Origin: Burkholderia lata
GTDB taxonomy: Bacteria; Pseudomonadota; Gammaproteobacteria; Burkholderiales; Burkholderiaceae
DNA: 64,000 nt
NCBI RefSeq assembly: GCF_000012945.1
Contig: NC_007511.1
Location: 1,116,001 to 1,180,000, forward strand
Direction of reading: 5' to 3'
Position 1 is the stretch's first letter; every line of letters begins with the position of its first letter. Below the pieces are notes generated by a model. It was not told the origin of the DNA, ran no database searches, and saw only the letters and a program-made list of their open reading frames with translations. The position numbers were made by a program, and so were the translations under genes. Below, in pieces: positions 29,657 through 38,712 of this stretch.

Positions 29657-31282
29657 TCAGTCGGCCCAGCCCGGCGCGGCGTACACGACTTCGCCGCGGA
29701 AGCACGTCTCGATCGCGCGGGTCTGCGCGAACGTCTCGACCGGATGCGCGAACGGATTGCGGTCGAGGATCGTGAAGCTCGCGTCCTTGCCTGCTTCGAG
29801 CGAGCCCGTGCAGTCGTCGAAGCGCAACGCATACGCGGTGTTCACCGTATAGGCCTCGAGCATCGTGAGCAGGTCGAGGCGTTCGTGCGGATTCCACGGC
29901 GGGCTGTCGGGCTGGTCGATCAGCAGGTGTGTGACGCCCGTCTGGATGATCTGCATCGGGTCCATCGTGCTGACCGACCAGTCGGAGCCGGCCGCGAGCA
30001 TCGCGCCCGCGTTGCGCAGGCTGCGGAACGGATAGTTGCGCGCAGTGCGTTCCGCGCCGAGCAGGTCGCGATAGAGCTGCTGCTGCTCCTCGCGCGCGGC
30101 CGTCCACAGCGTCTGCACGCTGGCGATCGCGCCGAGCCGGTTGAAGCGGCTCATGTCGGCCGGATCGACGATCTGCAGGTGCGCGAGCTGGGCACGCCGG
30201 TCGCGCATGCCGTTGCGGATCTGGACGTATTCGAGTGCGTCGAGCGTCATGCGCACCGCGCGGTCGGCGAGCGTGTGGAAGTGCAGGTCGAAGCCGGCCG
30301 TATCGGCAAGCAGGCAGATCTCGTTCAGCGCGTCCTGGCTCCACAGCGCGAGGCCGCAATCGTCGGTGCCGGCGTACGGCTCGAGCAGCGCGGCGGTTTT
30401 CGATTCGGGCACGCCATCGACGAAGATCTTCACCGTATGCAGGCGCAGGTTGTCGCATTCGTACTCGCGACGCCATCTCGTGAAGCGCTCGATCTGCTCG
30501 CGCGGATCGCGGCGCGGGTTCGCATAGAGGCCCGCGCTCATGTACACCTTCAGCGTGCCCGCGCGCTGCGCGTCGGCATAAGCCTTGAGCTCGGCCTCCT
30601 CGACGCGCGCGTCGAACCAGCCGGTGATGCCGTAACCGTGCGCCATCGCGTGCGCTTTCGCGAGCGACTTCGGGTAGCCGGCCGGGCTCAGTTGCGGAAT
30701 GATCGGGCACACGCGGTAGAACGCCGCTTCGTGCACGACGCCATTCGGCGCGCCGGACGCATCGCGCTCGTATACGCCGCCGGCCGGGTCCGGCGTGTCG
30801 GCGTGGATGCCGGCCGCTTCGAGGCCTTTCGTGTTGAGGCAGCCGCTGTGCACGTCGAAGCCGACCACGAGCAGCGGCCGGTCGGGCACGATCCGGTCGA
30901 GCAGCTCGCGGGTCGGATACGCGCCGAATGCGGCCAGGTTGGCGCCGCCGAGATAGACCCACGGTTCGTGCGGCGTCGCATCGGCGCATGCGCGGATGCG
31001 CTGCAGGATCGTGTCGGGATCGTTGATGCCGGACAGGTCGAAGTCGCCGAGGATCTGGTGGCCTTCGAGCGGGTGCACGTGGCCGTCGATGAGGCCCGGC
31101 AGCATCAGCCTGCCGGCCAGGTCGACGATGCGCGTCGCGGGGCCGGCCAGTTGGCGGATGTCGTCGTCGCGGCCGACGGCGACGATCTTGCCGTCCCGGG
31201 TGGCCAGCGCCTGAGCGAAGCGGCGCTGCGCGTCGCCCGTGTAAAGCAGGCCGTTCAGATAGACGGTATCGGCGTGTTGCAT
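29657..31282 (-). CDS. Amidohydrolase family protein (YtcJ-like, N-substituted formamide deformylase type)
   Basis: The 541-aa metal-dependent hydrolase has the amidohydrolase_3 layout: N-terminal beta sandwich, GLIDGHVHPLEG with the HxH metal ligands, KIFVDGVPESKTAAL, FDLHFHTLADRAVRMTLDA, and a C-terminal SDWSVSTMDPMQIIQTGV with the metal Asp. GGAGGAG precedes the start. No pathway partner is adjacent except the convergent cysteine hydrolase, so the amide substrate remains open. Confidence 0.9.
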   Translation of the reverse strand: MQHADTVYLNGLLYTGDAQRRFAQALATRDGKIVAVGRDDDIRQLAGPATRIVDLAGRLMLPGLIDGHVHPLEGHQILGDFDLSGINDPDTILQRIRACADATPHEPWVYLGGANLAAFGAYPTRELLDRIVPDRPLLVVGFDVHSGCLNTKGLEAAGIHADTPDPAGGVYERDASGAPNGVVHEAAFYRVCPIIPQLSPAGYPKSLAKAHAMAHGYGITGWFDARVEEAELKAYADAQRAGTLKVYMSAGLYANPRRDPREQIERFTRWRREYECDNLRLHTVKIFVDGVPESKTAALLEPYAGTDDCGLALWSQDALNEICLLADTAGFDLHFHTLADRAVRMTLDALEYVQIRNGMRDRRAQLAHLQIVDPADMSRFNRLGAIASVQTLWTAAREEQQQLYRDLLGAERTARNYPFRSLRNAGAMLAAGSDWSVSTMDPMQIIQTGVTHLLIDQPDSPPWNPHERLDLLTMLEAYTVNTAYALRFDDCTGSLEAGKDASFTILDRNPFAHPVETFAQTRAIETCFRGEVVYAAPGWAD

Positions 31283-31695
31283 GTGTCTCCTCCGGATGGG
31301 GGGATGTTCGACGGGCGCACGTGTCCGGCGGGCGGGCCGTGTGGCTCGTCCGGTCGCGTGAACCCGGTCGGGTTGGAATGGGGTGGGGGCGGCTAGGTGC
31401 CGGTGCAGTGCGGCAGGCGCGGCGATGCGTCGTGGTGAAGGCCGGCCGCCGCCGGAGCGTCATGCCGATCGCGCCGCCAGGTCTGGATCGGCAGATCGAT
31501 GGGCGACGCGCGCGCGGCCGTGCAGGCCGGCGTCCATCCGGTATTCGGCATTCCGTGTCTCCGTGATATCCGACGCGTTCCTGTCGCCGGGTGAGTCAGA
31601 TACTAGGAGCGGGGCGGCCGGCTGTCTGTCATCGTTTTGAGGACAACGCGCGACAAAGGCGGTGGGGCGGGATTGCAGCGACGTGGAGGTGCCGT
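31283..31695. other. Intergenic stretch with no recognisable gene
   Basis: About 410 bases between the amidohydrolase start and the LuxR stop, on the promoter side of the amidohydrolase gene. It is GC-rich; short open frames on both strands have no ribosome site or family resemblance. I see no clear operator or terminator. Confidence 0.5.
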
Positions 31696-32511
31696 CTATT
31701 GACCGCGATCCGCCGGCGGTTCCTCGTCGGTCACGCACCACGCGAACAGTCCGGCGCGGTTCGCGACGCCGAGCTTCGCGAGCGCGCGCCCGAGGTAGGT
31801 GCGCACGCTGCTGGGCTTGAGCGCGAGGGTATCGGCGATCTGCGGGACGGGCTGGCCTTGCAGCACCGCGCGGCACACGAGCCGTTCGCGCTGCGACAGC
31901 GCCGCGCCGCTGGCCGACAGGCGCTGTTCGAAGCGCTGCAGCAGCGCGCCGTCGTCCGAGCGTGGCGTCAGGCGTGCGAGCCGCGCATGCTGGATCAGGA
32001 GCGGCAGCACGAAATCGCCGAGTTGCCGCAGCAGCGCCAGCTCGGCCAGCGTATAGGACGGCTGGCCACGCCGGCGGAACAGCGAGAACGCATAGACATA
32101 GTCGCGCTCGCTGCCGATCAGCGTGCAGTCTTCACCGAGTTCGCCGAGCGCGAAATGGCGGCCGTATTCGGTCGCCGTATCGATGTCCTCGTTGCACGAG
32201 AACACAAGCTGCGAATCGGTGGCGCGCTCGATATGCGGAAGCAGCGTGTCGGTGCGCCAGTCGCCCTGTGTATACAGATCGAGCGCGTAGCGTGTGCCGT
32301 CGGGATCGTCGCCGCCGGCGAAGAACAGCACCTCGACGCTGTCGACCGACTGCGACGACGCATCGCGGCGGTAGCGCGTCGCGACACTGTAGTGGGACTG
32401 CGGGTCGACGGTTTCGCGCAGCCACGCCCAGAGCCGGGCGGGAAACTGCGGACTGCCGAGGCTGGCGACCAGGTCGCCGGCATTGCTGAGGGAAATATGG
32501 GCGGGGCTCAT
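31696..32511 (-). CDS. LuxR family transcriptional regulator (helix-turn-helix C-terminal)
   Basis: The 271-aa protein ends in a LuxR/GerE helix-turn-helix (LSQRERLVCRAVLQGQPVPQIADTLALKPSSVRTYLGRALAKLGVANRAGLFAW). The N-terminal region of about 190 residues is not an autoinducer-binding domain of the CepR kind and matches no domain I can name. The start at 32511 is the first ATG of the plausible coding part but has only a weak ribosome site. It is not next to any AHL synthase. Confidence 0.8.
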   Translation of the reverse strand: MSPAHISLSNAGDLVASLGSPQFPARLWAWLRETVDPQSHYSVATRYRRDASSQSVDSVEVLFFAGGDDPDGTRYALDLYTQGDWRTDTLLPHIERATDSQLVFSCNEDIDTATEYGRHFALGELGEDCTLIGSERDYVYAFSLFRRRGQPSYTLAELALLRQLGDFVLPLLIQHARLARLTPRSDDGALLQRFEQRLSASGAALSQRERLVCRAVLQGQPVPQIADTLALKPSSVRTYLGRALAKLGVANRAGLFAWCVTDEEPPADRGQ

Positions 32512-32733
32512 CGTTGACACCGTCTGCGCGAACGGCCGCCCATGCCGGCCGTGCTTCGCTTGCGACGGCGCGCCGGCTGGCGGTGCGGTCAGGCGGGACG
32601 GAGGCCGGCGCGGCGGCGAAGCTCGATTGTAGGGGACTTCGCCGGCGCGGGGCATTCGCGCTTGCCCGGCGGGTGGCCGACCCCCGTAGACGGGTGGTGT
32701 GCATCGTTGTGCACCACGTGCGGGCCCCGCGCG

Positions 32734-33210
32734 TCAGAACATCGTGTTCGCGTTCGCGGACTTTTCCGGTACCGGCTGGATCACGTCCCAGTGTTCGACG
32801 ATCTTGCCGTCCTTCACGCGGAAGATGTCGACGACCGCTTCGCCGCGGTCGCCCGGACGCTCGGTCGCATGCACGTGCAGGTAGACGAGGTCGCCGTCGG
32901 TTGCGCTGCGCACGATGCGTGCGCGTGATGCCGGGTTTTTCTGGAACGCGCCGACGAAGTACGACACGAACGGCTTCTTGCCGTCCGGTACGTGCGGGTT
33001 GTGCTGCTTGTAGTCGTCCGCGACGACGGCGGCGGCCTCGACGGCTTCGTGCTTGTTGAAGAAGCGGTCGTAGAACGTCAGCACGAGCTGGCGGTTGGCT
33101 TCCTCGGCGGCCAGGTCGCGCGTGGCCGGGCCGGCGGCCAGCGCGGCCGTCGACGCGGCCAGCAGGACGAGCGCGGCAACGGCGCGAACGGGGGAGCGGA
33201 GCGATGACAT
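32734..33210 (-). CDS. Secreted SnoaL-like / NTF2-fold protein
   Basis: The 158-aa precursor has a signal peptide ending near AALAAG, followed by a SnoaL/NTF2-type fold (RQLVLTFYDRFFNKHEAVEAAAVVADDYKQHNP; GDLVYLHVHATERPGDRGEAVVDIFRVKDGKIVEHWDVIQ). Such proteins are often hydroxylase or isomerase-like, but exported ones in Burkholderia lack a known role. AAGGAA precedes the ATG at 33210. It is divergent from the HxlR regulator across a long perfect inverted repeat and so is probably its target. Confidence 0.85.
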   Translation of the reverse strand: MSSLRSPVRAVAALVLLAASTAALAAGPATRDLAAEEANRQLVLTFYDRFFNKHEAVEAAAVVADDYKQHNPHVPDGKKPFVSYFVGAFQKNPASRARIVRSATDGDLVYLHVHATERPGDRGEAVVDIFRVKDGKIVEHWDVIQPVPEKSANANTMF

Positions 33211-33481
33211 GTAGCGGGTTCCTTGTCTGACGAAGCGTGGGTGGGTGCGCGAGGCGCGACGGCGGGCCGAGCCTGCCGAGACGATCGGCGATCGGCGGGC
33301 GACGGCGCATGGTTGCGGATACACGAGCCTTGTCGACGCGAGGGATTCACCGCCCGGCCCGCATCATCACGATACGGATCGGGCGAGGCTGCGCGCCGTC
33401 GTCATGCTTCGTTGAACTGGCGAATCCGCGCGGCTGTCGGGCCGATCGAATGGTACAGTTGCCGCGAACCCGTCACAAGAA

Positions 33482-33516
33482 GTCAGCGCGGTGTGAACAG
33501 GTCACACCGCGCTGAC
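33482..33516. promoter_or_regulatory. 35-bp perfect inverted repeat, probable HxlR operator
   Basis: Two 15-bp arms (GTCAGCGCGGTGTGA and its exact complement) flank a 5-base spacer, ending 30 bases before the hxlR start and lying between the divergent snoaL and hxlR genes. There is no T-run after it, so an operator is more likely than a terminator. Confidence 0.6.
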
Positions 33517-33546
33517 CATGCGTTGCCCTTGAAAGAGAATCCAGTC

Positions 33547-33933
33547 ATGTCGTTTCCGCCCGCCGATGAACCCGTCGAACTCGACCAGCCATGCCCGATT
33601 CGCGATGTGCTCGACCGCATCGGCGACCAATGGAGCCTGCTCGTGCTCGAGACGCTGTCCGGCGGGACGATGCGTTTCAACGAACTCGGCCGTACGATCG
33701 GCGATGTGTCGAACCAGATGCTGTCGCGCACGCTCAAGCGGCTCGAGCAGGACGGCTTCGTCAGTCGCACGCTGTTCGCAGAAGTGCCGCCGCGTGTCGA
33801 ATATGCGCTGACCGACCTCGGGCGTTCGTTCCTGACGCCGATGCAGGCGATGATCCGGTGGGCCGACGAACATCATCGCGCGATCTGCGTCGCGCGACGT
33901 CGTGCACGGGAGCTGGAGGGCAGCGGGCGCTGA
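33547..33933 (+). CDS. HxlR family transcriptional regulator
   Basis: The 128-aa winged-helix protein has the HxlR core CPIRDVLDRIGDQWSLLVLETL, then GTMRFNELGRTIGDVSNQMLSRTLKRLEQDGFVSRTLF. The conserved N-terminal cysteine (Cys15 or so) can make some members redox- or aldehyde-responsive. A weak AGAGAA precedes the ATG. It probably binds the inverted repeat just upstream and controls the secreted SnoaL-like gene. Confidence 0.9.
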   Translation: MSFPPADEPVELDQPCPIRDVLDRIGDQWSLLVLETLSGGTMRFNELGRTIGDVSNQMLSRTLKRLEQDGFVSRTLFAEVPPRVEYALTDLGRSFLTPMQAMIRWADEHHRAICVARRRARELEGSGR

Positions 33934-34433
33934 GCGGGGCGCTTGCGCTGTCTCGTCGAAGGGCGTCGTGCTGCGGATCGGGTGTGGTGCGACGAGACAT
34001 GGCAGAAGCGCACGTGTATCGCCATCGCATGATTTCGTTATCCGAATGATCTGGTCGAGATGGGGGGCTGGTGCTTTGGTGTGTCCCGGCCATCCCGAAG
34101 CCGGCAATGCGCTGGCAATGCCCCGCTTGCGGGGGCACGCTCCGTGGCGACCGAAACGGCGGTCTTCCGCTGCATCGCGCATGACAGGTGCGGCAGGATC
34201 CGGTCGAGGCGGGATGGTGTGCCGGAGATCGGCGAGCAGGTCGATGGTCGAGTTTGCGTGACCGAAAGCCTCGCCCTCGGTTTGCGCGCGGGCATCGGGG
34301 CGGGGTGGGGCAGGATTCGCGGAGGCGCCTGCCGGGCATCACGATGTCGGGGCCGAACGGCACGGGTTCGCTCGCGCCGCCCGGCCCCGGCCCCGGCCCC
34401 GGGCCTGCCACCGGCCGGGCGTCGGGTGGCTGC
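33934..34433. other. Intergenic stretch without a supported gene
   Basis: About 500 bases between hxlR and the convergent YXWGXW gene. Long open frames exist on the minus strand but read as low-complexity Arg/Pro/Gly and lack ribosome sites. A short CGGCCC tandem run lies near 34376-34400. No clear intrinsic terminator was seen. Confidence 0.45.
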
Positions 34434-34808
34434 CTATCGCCACGTACCGTCGACGTAGATCCACACCTGTCCCTGGCGGCGCCAGTAGCCGGGCACCCAC
34501 CGGCGCCCGGGGCGCCGTGAGACCCAGCGGCCGGACACCCATATATAGCGGCCACGCTGCCAGCGCCAGTAGCCGTCCGTCCATATATAGCCGTGCGGTC
34601 GCGGCGGCGGCGGGCGGCGGTCATACCGGGCGGCCGGCGGTGCGAAGCCCGGGCGGTCCGGATAGGGCGGGCCGCCGGGCACGCGATTCGGGCCGGACGG
34701 CCGGTACACGGGCGGCGCGGGCTGGGCCGAGGCAGCGCGGAGCCAGCCGCCGGTGCCAACGAAGGCGGCGGTCAATCCGATGGCGCGTAACAACGAGCGT
34801 CGATTCAT
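34434..34808 (-). CDS. YXWGXW repeat-type secreted protein
   Basis: The 124-aa precursor has an N-terminal RRSLLRAIG followed by a hydrophobic run and AASAQ, which reads as a Sec or possibly twin-arginine signal. A Pro-rich linker leads to Trp/Tyr repeats (GYIWTDGYWRWQRG, RYIWVSGRWVSRR, RWVPGYWRRQG), typical of the YXWGXW family found in many Burkholderia envelopes. Role unknown. AGGAC precedes the ATG. Confidence 0.8.
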   Translation of the reverse strand: MNRRSLLRAIGLTAAFVGTGGWLRAASAQPAPPVYRPSGPNRVPGGPPYPDRPGFAPPAARYDRRPPPPRPHGYIWTDGYWRWQRGRYIWVSGRWVSRRPGRRWVPGYWRRQGQVWIYVDGTWR

Positions 34809-35416
34809 GGCGTGTCCTGTTCTGTATTCGAGGCTGCCTTACATTAGCCTGCCAGTCGGCCGGCCGGGTTACGCCAGCGGTTAAGGCTGTTACCGTGTGT
34901 CACGGCGGGCGGGAAAGCCGTCGGCAAGTGGAGGCCGGCCTTTCTGTATGTGTGGTTGACGGGGGATGCGACCCGCTGAACGAATGTCGTGCCCTGTTTA
35001 CTGGCTGACGAATGCGTTTTAGATGCCCGGGGCCTGAAATTCGAGACCAAATCGGGTAAAATTTGCCGATTCCAGGGTGTCGCACCGAATCCGTTTGTTG
35101 TTTCTATGCAACCGTCAAGACGATGACATGAAAGAATGGTGCGATGGAAGCCTCCAAAATGCCCCCGTCAAGAAGTCAAAAACAAACGTCAAAACAAATA
35201 CTTATAACGCGGCCCCATTTCTATTATTTCTAGTTCTGGAAAAGCTTATTTCTTTATTTGCGGATCGCTCCCCTAGGGTACACCCCTAAACTCACGGTTC
35301 CCAAACGGGCAACTATCCGGGCGCGGCCAGCAGGATCGATGGCGCTCCCGGGCGGTTGCAGACCGTTTATGAACAAGGTCGCGAGACCTGCCTCTTTTTA
35401 GAAGGGAGCTCCACGA
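34809..35416. other. AT-rich upstream region of the porin gene
   Basis: About 600 bases, notably AT-rich from 35040 to 35280, ahead of the highly expressed porin. It probably holds the porin promoter and a long leader. One short open frame at 35077 lacks a convincing start context. A strong AAGGGAGCT lies just before the porin ATG. No individual promoter element can be assigned with confidence. Confidence 0.45.
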
Positions 35417-36502
35417 ATGAACAAGACTCTGATCGTTGCAGCAGCTGCAGCATCGTTTGCTACCGTCGCTCACGCACAAAGCAGCGTCACGCTGTACGGC
35501 GTCCTGGACGCAGGCATCACCTACCAAAGCAACGTCGGCGGCAAGTCGCTGTGGTCGATGGGCTCGGGCGTTGACCAAAGCCGTTTCGGCCTGCGTGGTT
35601 CGGAAGACCTCGGTGGCGGCCTGAAGGCAATCTTCACGTTGGAAAGCGGCTTCAACATCGGTAACGGCAAGCTGGGCAACAACGGCGGCATGTTCAACCG
35701 CCAGGCTTTCGTTGGCCTGTCGAGCCAGTACGGCACGGTTACGCTGGGTAAGCAATACGACGCAACGCAAGACTACCTGGCGCCGCTGACGGCAACGGGC
35801 TCGTGGGGCGGCACGTACTTCGCGCACCCGATCAACAACGATCGTCTGAGCACGAACGGCGACGTCGCGCTGAACAACTCGATCAAGTACACGAGCGCTA
35901 ACTACGCTGGCCTGCAATTCGGCGGCACGTACTCGTTCTCGAACAACACGAACTTCGGCAACAACCGTGCATACAGCGCGGGTGCTGCATACCAGTTCCA
36001 AGGCCTGAAGCTCGCAGCTGCATACTCGCAAGCTAACCTGGGCGACGGTTCGAACACGAACGGTGCATCGTCGATCAACGCACAAGGCCGCGTCCGTACG
36101 TACGGCGCTGCTGCTGGTTACGCATTCGGCCCGGCACAAGTCGGCGCTGCATGGACGCAATCGCGTATCGACAACCAAGCTAACGGCGTTGGCACGCTGC
36201 GCGCTGACAACTACGAAGTCAACGCAAAGTACAACCTGACGCCGGCTCTCGGCCTGGGTGCTGCTTACACGTACACGAACGCGAAGGTCAACAACGGCAG
36301 CTCGCACTGGAACCAGTTCGGCGTTCAAGCTGACTACGCTCTGTCGAAGCGCACCGACGTCTACGCACAAGCTGTGTACCAGCGTGGCGCGAAGGGCAAC
36401 AACATTGTTGGCACGGGCATCTACAACGGCAACCTCGACACCGCGTCGAGCTCGTCGATCAACCAAACCGCAGCAACGGTTGGCCTGCGTCACCGCTTCT
36501 AA
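35417..36502 (+). CDS. Gram-negative porin (OpcP/Omp38-like)
   Basis: The 361-aa outer-membrane porin has a signal peptide (MNKTLIVAAAAASFATVAHA), SSVTLYGVLDAGITYQSN, repeated FGLRGSEDLGGGLKAIFTLESGF and a C-terminal VGLRHRF, the terminal Phe being the BamA targeting signal. Codon choice differs sharply from its neighbours (CAA, GCA, GCT and CGT are common), as expected for a very abundant protein. A strong terminator follows. Sixteen-strand trimeric porin for small hydrophilic solutes. Confidence 0.93.
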   Translation: MNKTLIVAAAAASFATVAHAQSSVTLYGVLDAGITYQSNVGGKSLWSMGSGVDQSRFGLRGSEDLGGGLKAIFTLESGFNIGNGKLGNNGGMFNRQAFVGLSSQYGTVTLGKQYDATQDYLAPLTATGSWGGTYFAHPINNDRLSTNGDVALNNSIKYTSANYAGLQFGGTYSFSNNTNFGNNRAYSAGAAYQFQGLKLAAAYSQANLGDGSNTNGASSINAQGRVRTYGAAAGYAFGPAQVGAAWTQSRIDNQANGVGTLRADNYEVNAKYNLTPALGLGAAYTYTNAKVNNGSSHWNQFGVQADYALSKRTDVYAQAVYQRGAKGNNIVGTGIYNGNLDTASSSSINQTAATVGLRHRF

Positions 36503-36540
36503 GCGTGACGGCGGGGTAACCCGCTTCGCAGCATCGAAAA

Positions 36541-36566
36541 AGGCGCCTTCGGGCGCCTTTTTTTTC
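36541..36566 (+). terminator. Intrinsic terminator of the porin gene
   Basis: AGGCGCC-TTCG-GGCGCCT followed by a run of nine T residues, 38 bases after the porin stop. The UUCG tetraloop makes it very stable. Confidence 0.9.
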
Positions 36567-36608
36567 GTCTGCGGAATGTGATGGCGACGATTCACGTCGT
36601 CCGGACGC

Positions 36609-36639
36609 AAAAAAAGCGAGGCCAGTGCCTCGCTTTTTT
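36609..36639. terminator. Bidirectional intrinsic terminator between porin and rnk
   Basis: GCGAGGC-CAGT-GCCTCGC is flanked by seven A residues on the left and six T residues on the right. It can therefore stop the minus-strand rnk transcript and act as a second stop for the porin. Confidence 0.85.
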
Positions 36640-36678
36640 CGTTGTGCGCCGCTGCGGCGCGGTGCCGGCGGCAGTGGC

Positions 36679-37077
36679 TCAGCGCGTGTATTCGCCGTTG
36701 GCTTCCGGCTGGAACACGATCGCGGCGACCTTCATCAGCTTTTCGGCACCGCTCGGCTGCGTCACCTTGACCATCTGGCCGCGCTGGGTGCCCAGCAGGG
36801 CCATGCCGACGGGCGAGAAGACGTTCAGGCGGCCGAGCTCGAGATTGGCGGCATCCGGGTAAACAATCGTCCAGGTGGCTTGTTCCTGGGTCGCTTCGTC
36901 GAGCAGCGTGATCTGCGAGTTCATCGTGACGACGTTCGCCTTGATGGCGTCGGGCTGGACGATGTCGGCGCGCTCAAGAAGCGTATCGAGCATCGTCTGG
37001 AAGCGCGGGTTGTGTTCGGCGTGCTTCTCGAGGCGAGCAACGTCGAGTTCGGTCAACTGGTAAAGGCGTTGTTTCAT
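36679..37077 (-). CDS. rnk: Nucleoside diphosphate kinase regulator Rnk
   Basis: The 132-aa protein has a short N-terminal coiled coil (LTELDVARLEKHAEH) and a GreA/GreB C-terminal FKBP-like domain (WTIVYPDAANLELGRLNVFSPVGMALLGTQRGQMV). Rnk binds RNA polymerase without Gre cleavage activity and affects NDP kinase levels. Single-gene unit ended by the bidirectional terminator. Confidence 0.9.
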   Translation of the reverse strand: MKQRLYQLTELDVARLEKHAEHNPRFQTMLDTLLERADIVQPDAIKANVVTMNSQITLLDEATQEQATWTIVYPDAANLELGRLNVFSPVGMALLGTQRGQMVKVTQPSGAEKLMKVAAIVFQPEANGEYTR

Positions 37078-37589
37078 GGCAGTTCTCCAAATGATCGGCA
37101 GGGGCAGGCGTGGCGTGCCTATGGGGATCGCCCGGAGCCTGTCTGACCTGGCTCCGGGAGGAGACCGAGCCGTCAGATCAGGCGCCGGGCAGGGGCGAGC
37201 GGCGCCTGGGCCGTGCGTCGAGCGAGGGGATGCGCCGGATGACCGGCGTGCGCGCGCACGCCGGCCGGGCCGGACGGCGAAACCGAAAGGGGCGTGAGCG
37301 CGTACATGGTGGATGGGAAATCGACTGGCGAATAAAACCTTACGATTCTACAACACAACCTTTGGGATATGTGATTTGGCTGTCGGCATTTCGTCAGCGA
37401 TTGTTGTGCAGGTGAAGCAAGTTGCGACGATATCGTTCGGGATTCGCCGGCGATTTTTGTCAAAATCGCAACGCTGTATGTTCAAACTAAGGGTTTCCCC
37501 TTGGGTTGGCGAGAACTACACTGGATTCAATCGCTTCAGACAGTCCTGCCGAGGCGACGCCATAAGAGAACATATACCGGAGGTAAATC
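37078..37589. other. Intergenic stretch upstream of rnk and the DUF4148 gene
   Basis: About 510 bases serving as the divergent promoter region. The part from 37310 on is AT-rich and probably holds promoter elements for the DUF4148 gene; AAGGGTTTCCCCTTG at 37490-37504 is a short dyad near its likely transcription start. Open frames here lack ribosome sites. Confidence 0.45.
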
Positions 37590-37919
37590 ATGAAGTCGGT
37601 CATCTACGCAGCTATCGCCGCATCCGTCATTGCCACCCCGATCGCATCGTTTGCACAGTCCGAGCAGGGGCTGACCCGTGATCAGGTCAAGGCCGAGCTC
37701 GTGCAACTCGAACAGAACGGCTACAAGCCGCTGGCGAGCGATTCGCAGTATCCGGACAACATCCAGGCCGCGGAGCAACGCATTCAACCGAACCAGCCGA
37801 TGCTCGCGCAAGCCGATACGAGCGGCTACGGTGCCGTGGCGACGGGTGCCGGCCAGGCCGGCCGTCGCATGACGCGCGAAGCACCGAATCCCGTGAACTC
37901 GGTCTACTTCGGCAACTGA
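37590..37919 (+). CDS. DUF4148 domain-containing exported protein
   Basis: The 109-aa precursor has a signal peptide (MKSVIYAAIAASVIATPIASFAQ) and the DUF4148 segment LTRDQVKAELVQLEQNGYKPLASDSQYPDNIQAAEQRI. This small periplasmic family is greatly expanded in Burkholderia and has no known function. CGGAGG precedes the ATG. Confidence 0.88.
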   Translation: MKSVIYAAIAASVIATPIASFAQSEQGLTRDQVKAELVQLEQNGYKPLASDSQYPDNIQAAEQRIQPNQPMLAQADTSGYGAVATGAGQAGRRMTREAPNPVNSVYFGN

Positions 37920-38073
37920 ACGCCCCCGGGTCTGCCCGAGCGCACCGCTTGATCGACGAGACGCGCACCGGTTGTGCGCGTCATTCGCCCGCAGGAGCAG
38001 AACCTCCGTCGCCGCATTCCGGCGGCTTTCCGCCCAGACGCTCGCGCGTTTGGGCCTTTTTTGCTGGAGCGGG

Positions 38074-38535
38074 TCAGGCGGACGTGACCGCGGGCGTGCC
38101 GTGGATATAGTGTTCGAGCTGGCTGATCGTGAACTGCTGATCGGCAATCACGCTCTTGACGAGGTCGCCGATCGAGATGAGGCCGACCAGCTTGCCGCCG
38201 TCGAGGACGGGCAGGTGGCGCATCCGGTGCTCGGTCATCAGCGCCATGCACTCGTCGGTGGATTGCGACGGTTCGACGTAGCGCACCTTCGCCGTCATGA
38301 TTTCCTCGACGCGGGTGGCTTTTGACGAGCGGTCCTGCAGGACGACCTTGCGCGCGTAGTCGCGCTCGGTGACGATGCCCGCGATGTCGTCGCCGTCCAC
38401 GACCAGCAGCGCGCCGATGCCCTTTTCCGCCATCAGCTTGATGGCGTCGTAGACGAGATCGGTCTTCGTGACGGTGTAGATGGTGCGGCCCGAATCCGGC
38501 TTGGCCTTGAGAAGTTGCGCGACAGTCGTGCTCAT
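38074..38535 (-). CDS. CBS domain-containing protein
   Basis: The 153-aa protein is made of two CBS domains in tandem (TDLVYDAIKLMAEKGIGALLVVDGDDIAGIVTERDYARKV; QSTDECMALMTEHRMRHLPVLDGGKLVGLISIGDLVK), a Bateman module that binds adenosine nucleotides. GGAGAAAG precedes the ATG. It is divergent from ribA. Stand-alone CBS pairs act as energy sensors, but a partner cannot be named. Confidence 0.88.
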   Translation of the reverse strand: MSTTVAQLLKAKPDSGRTIYTVTKTDLVYDAIKLMAEKGIGALLVVDGDDIAGIVTERDYARKVVLQDRSSKATRVEEIMTAKVRYVEPSQSTDECMALMTEHRMRHLPVLDGGKLVGLISIGDLVKSVIADQQFTISQLEHYIHGTPAVTSA

Positions 38536-38712
38536 TCGCTTTCTCCGTGTGCAGGTCGTTGCTGGGCAGGCAGGGTGTGATGCTTGTCACCCGATGGGCC
38601 CAGTATAGCCGCGCAGGTGGCGGCAGTCGCGTGACGATTCCAGATTAGCGGTAAACTCCGGTCACGCACTATCCACACAACTCCTACATTCCTGAACGTT
38701 TCGATTGAATTC

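Noticed and set aside
34376..34405. CGGCCC tandem run as a possible regulatory repeat
   Set aside because: Short, imperfect and typical of GC-rich intergenic DNA in this genus.
37110..37463. Two opposing small frames upstream of the DUF4148 gene
   Set aside because: No ribosome site, biased composition and position in a divergent promoter region.
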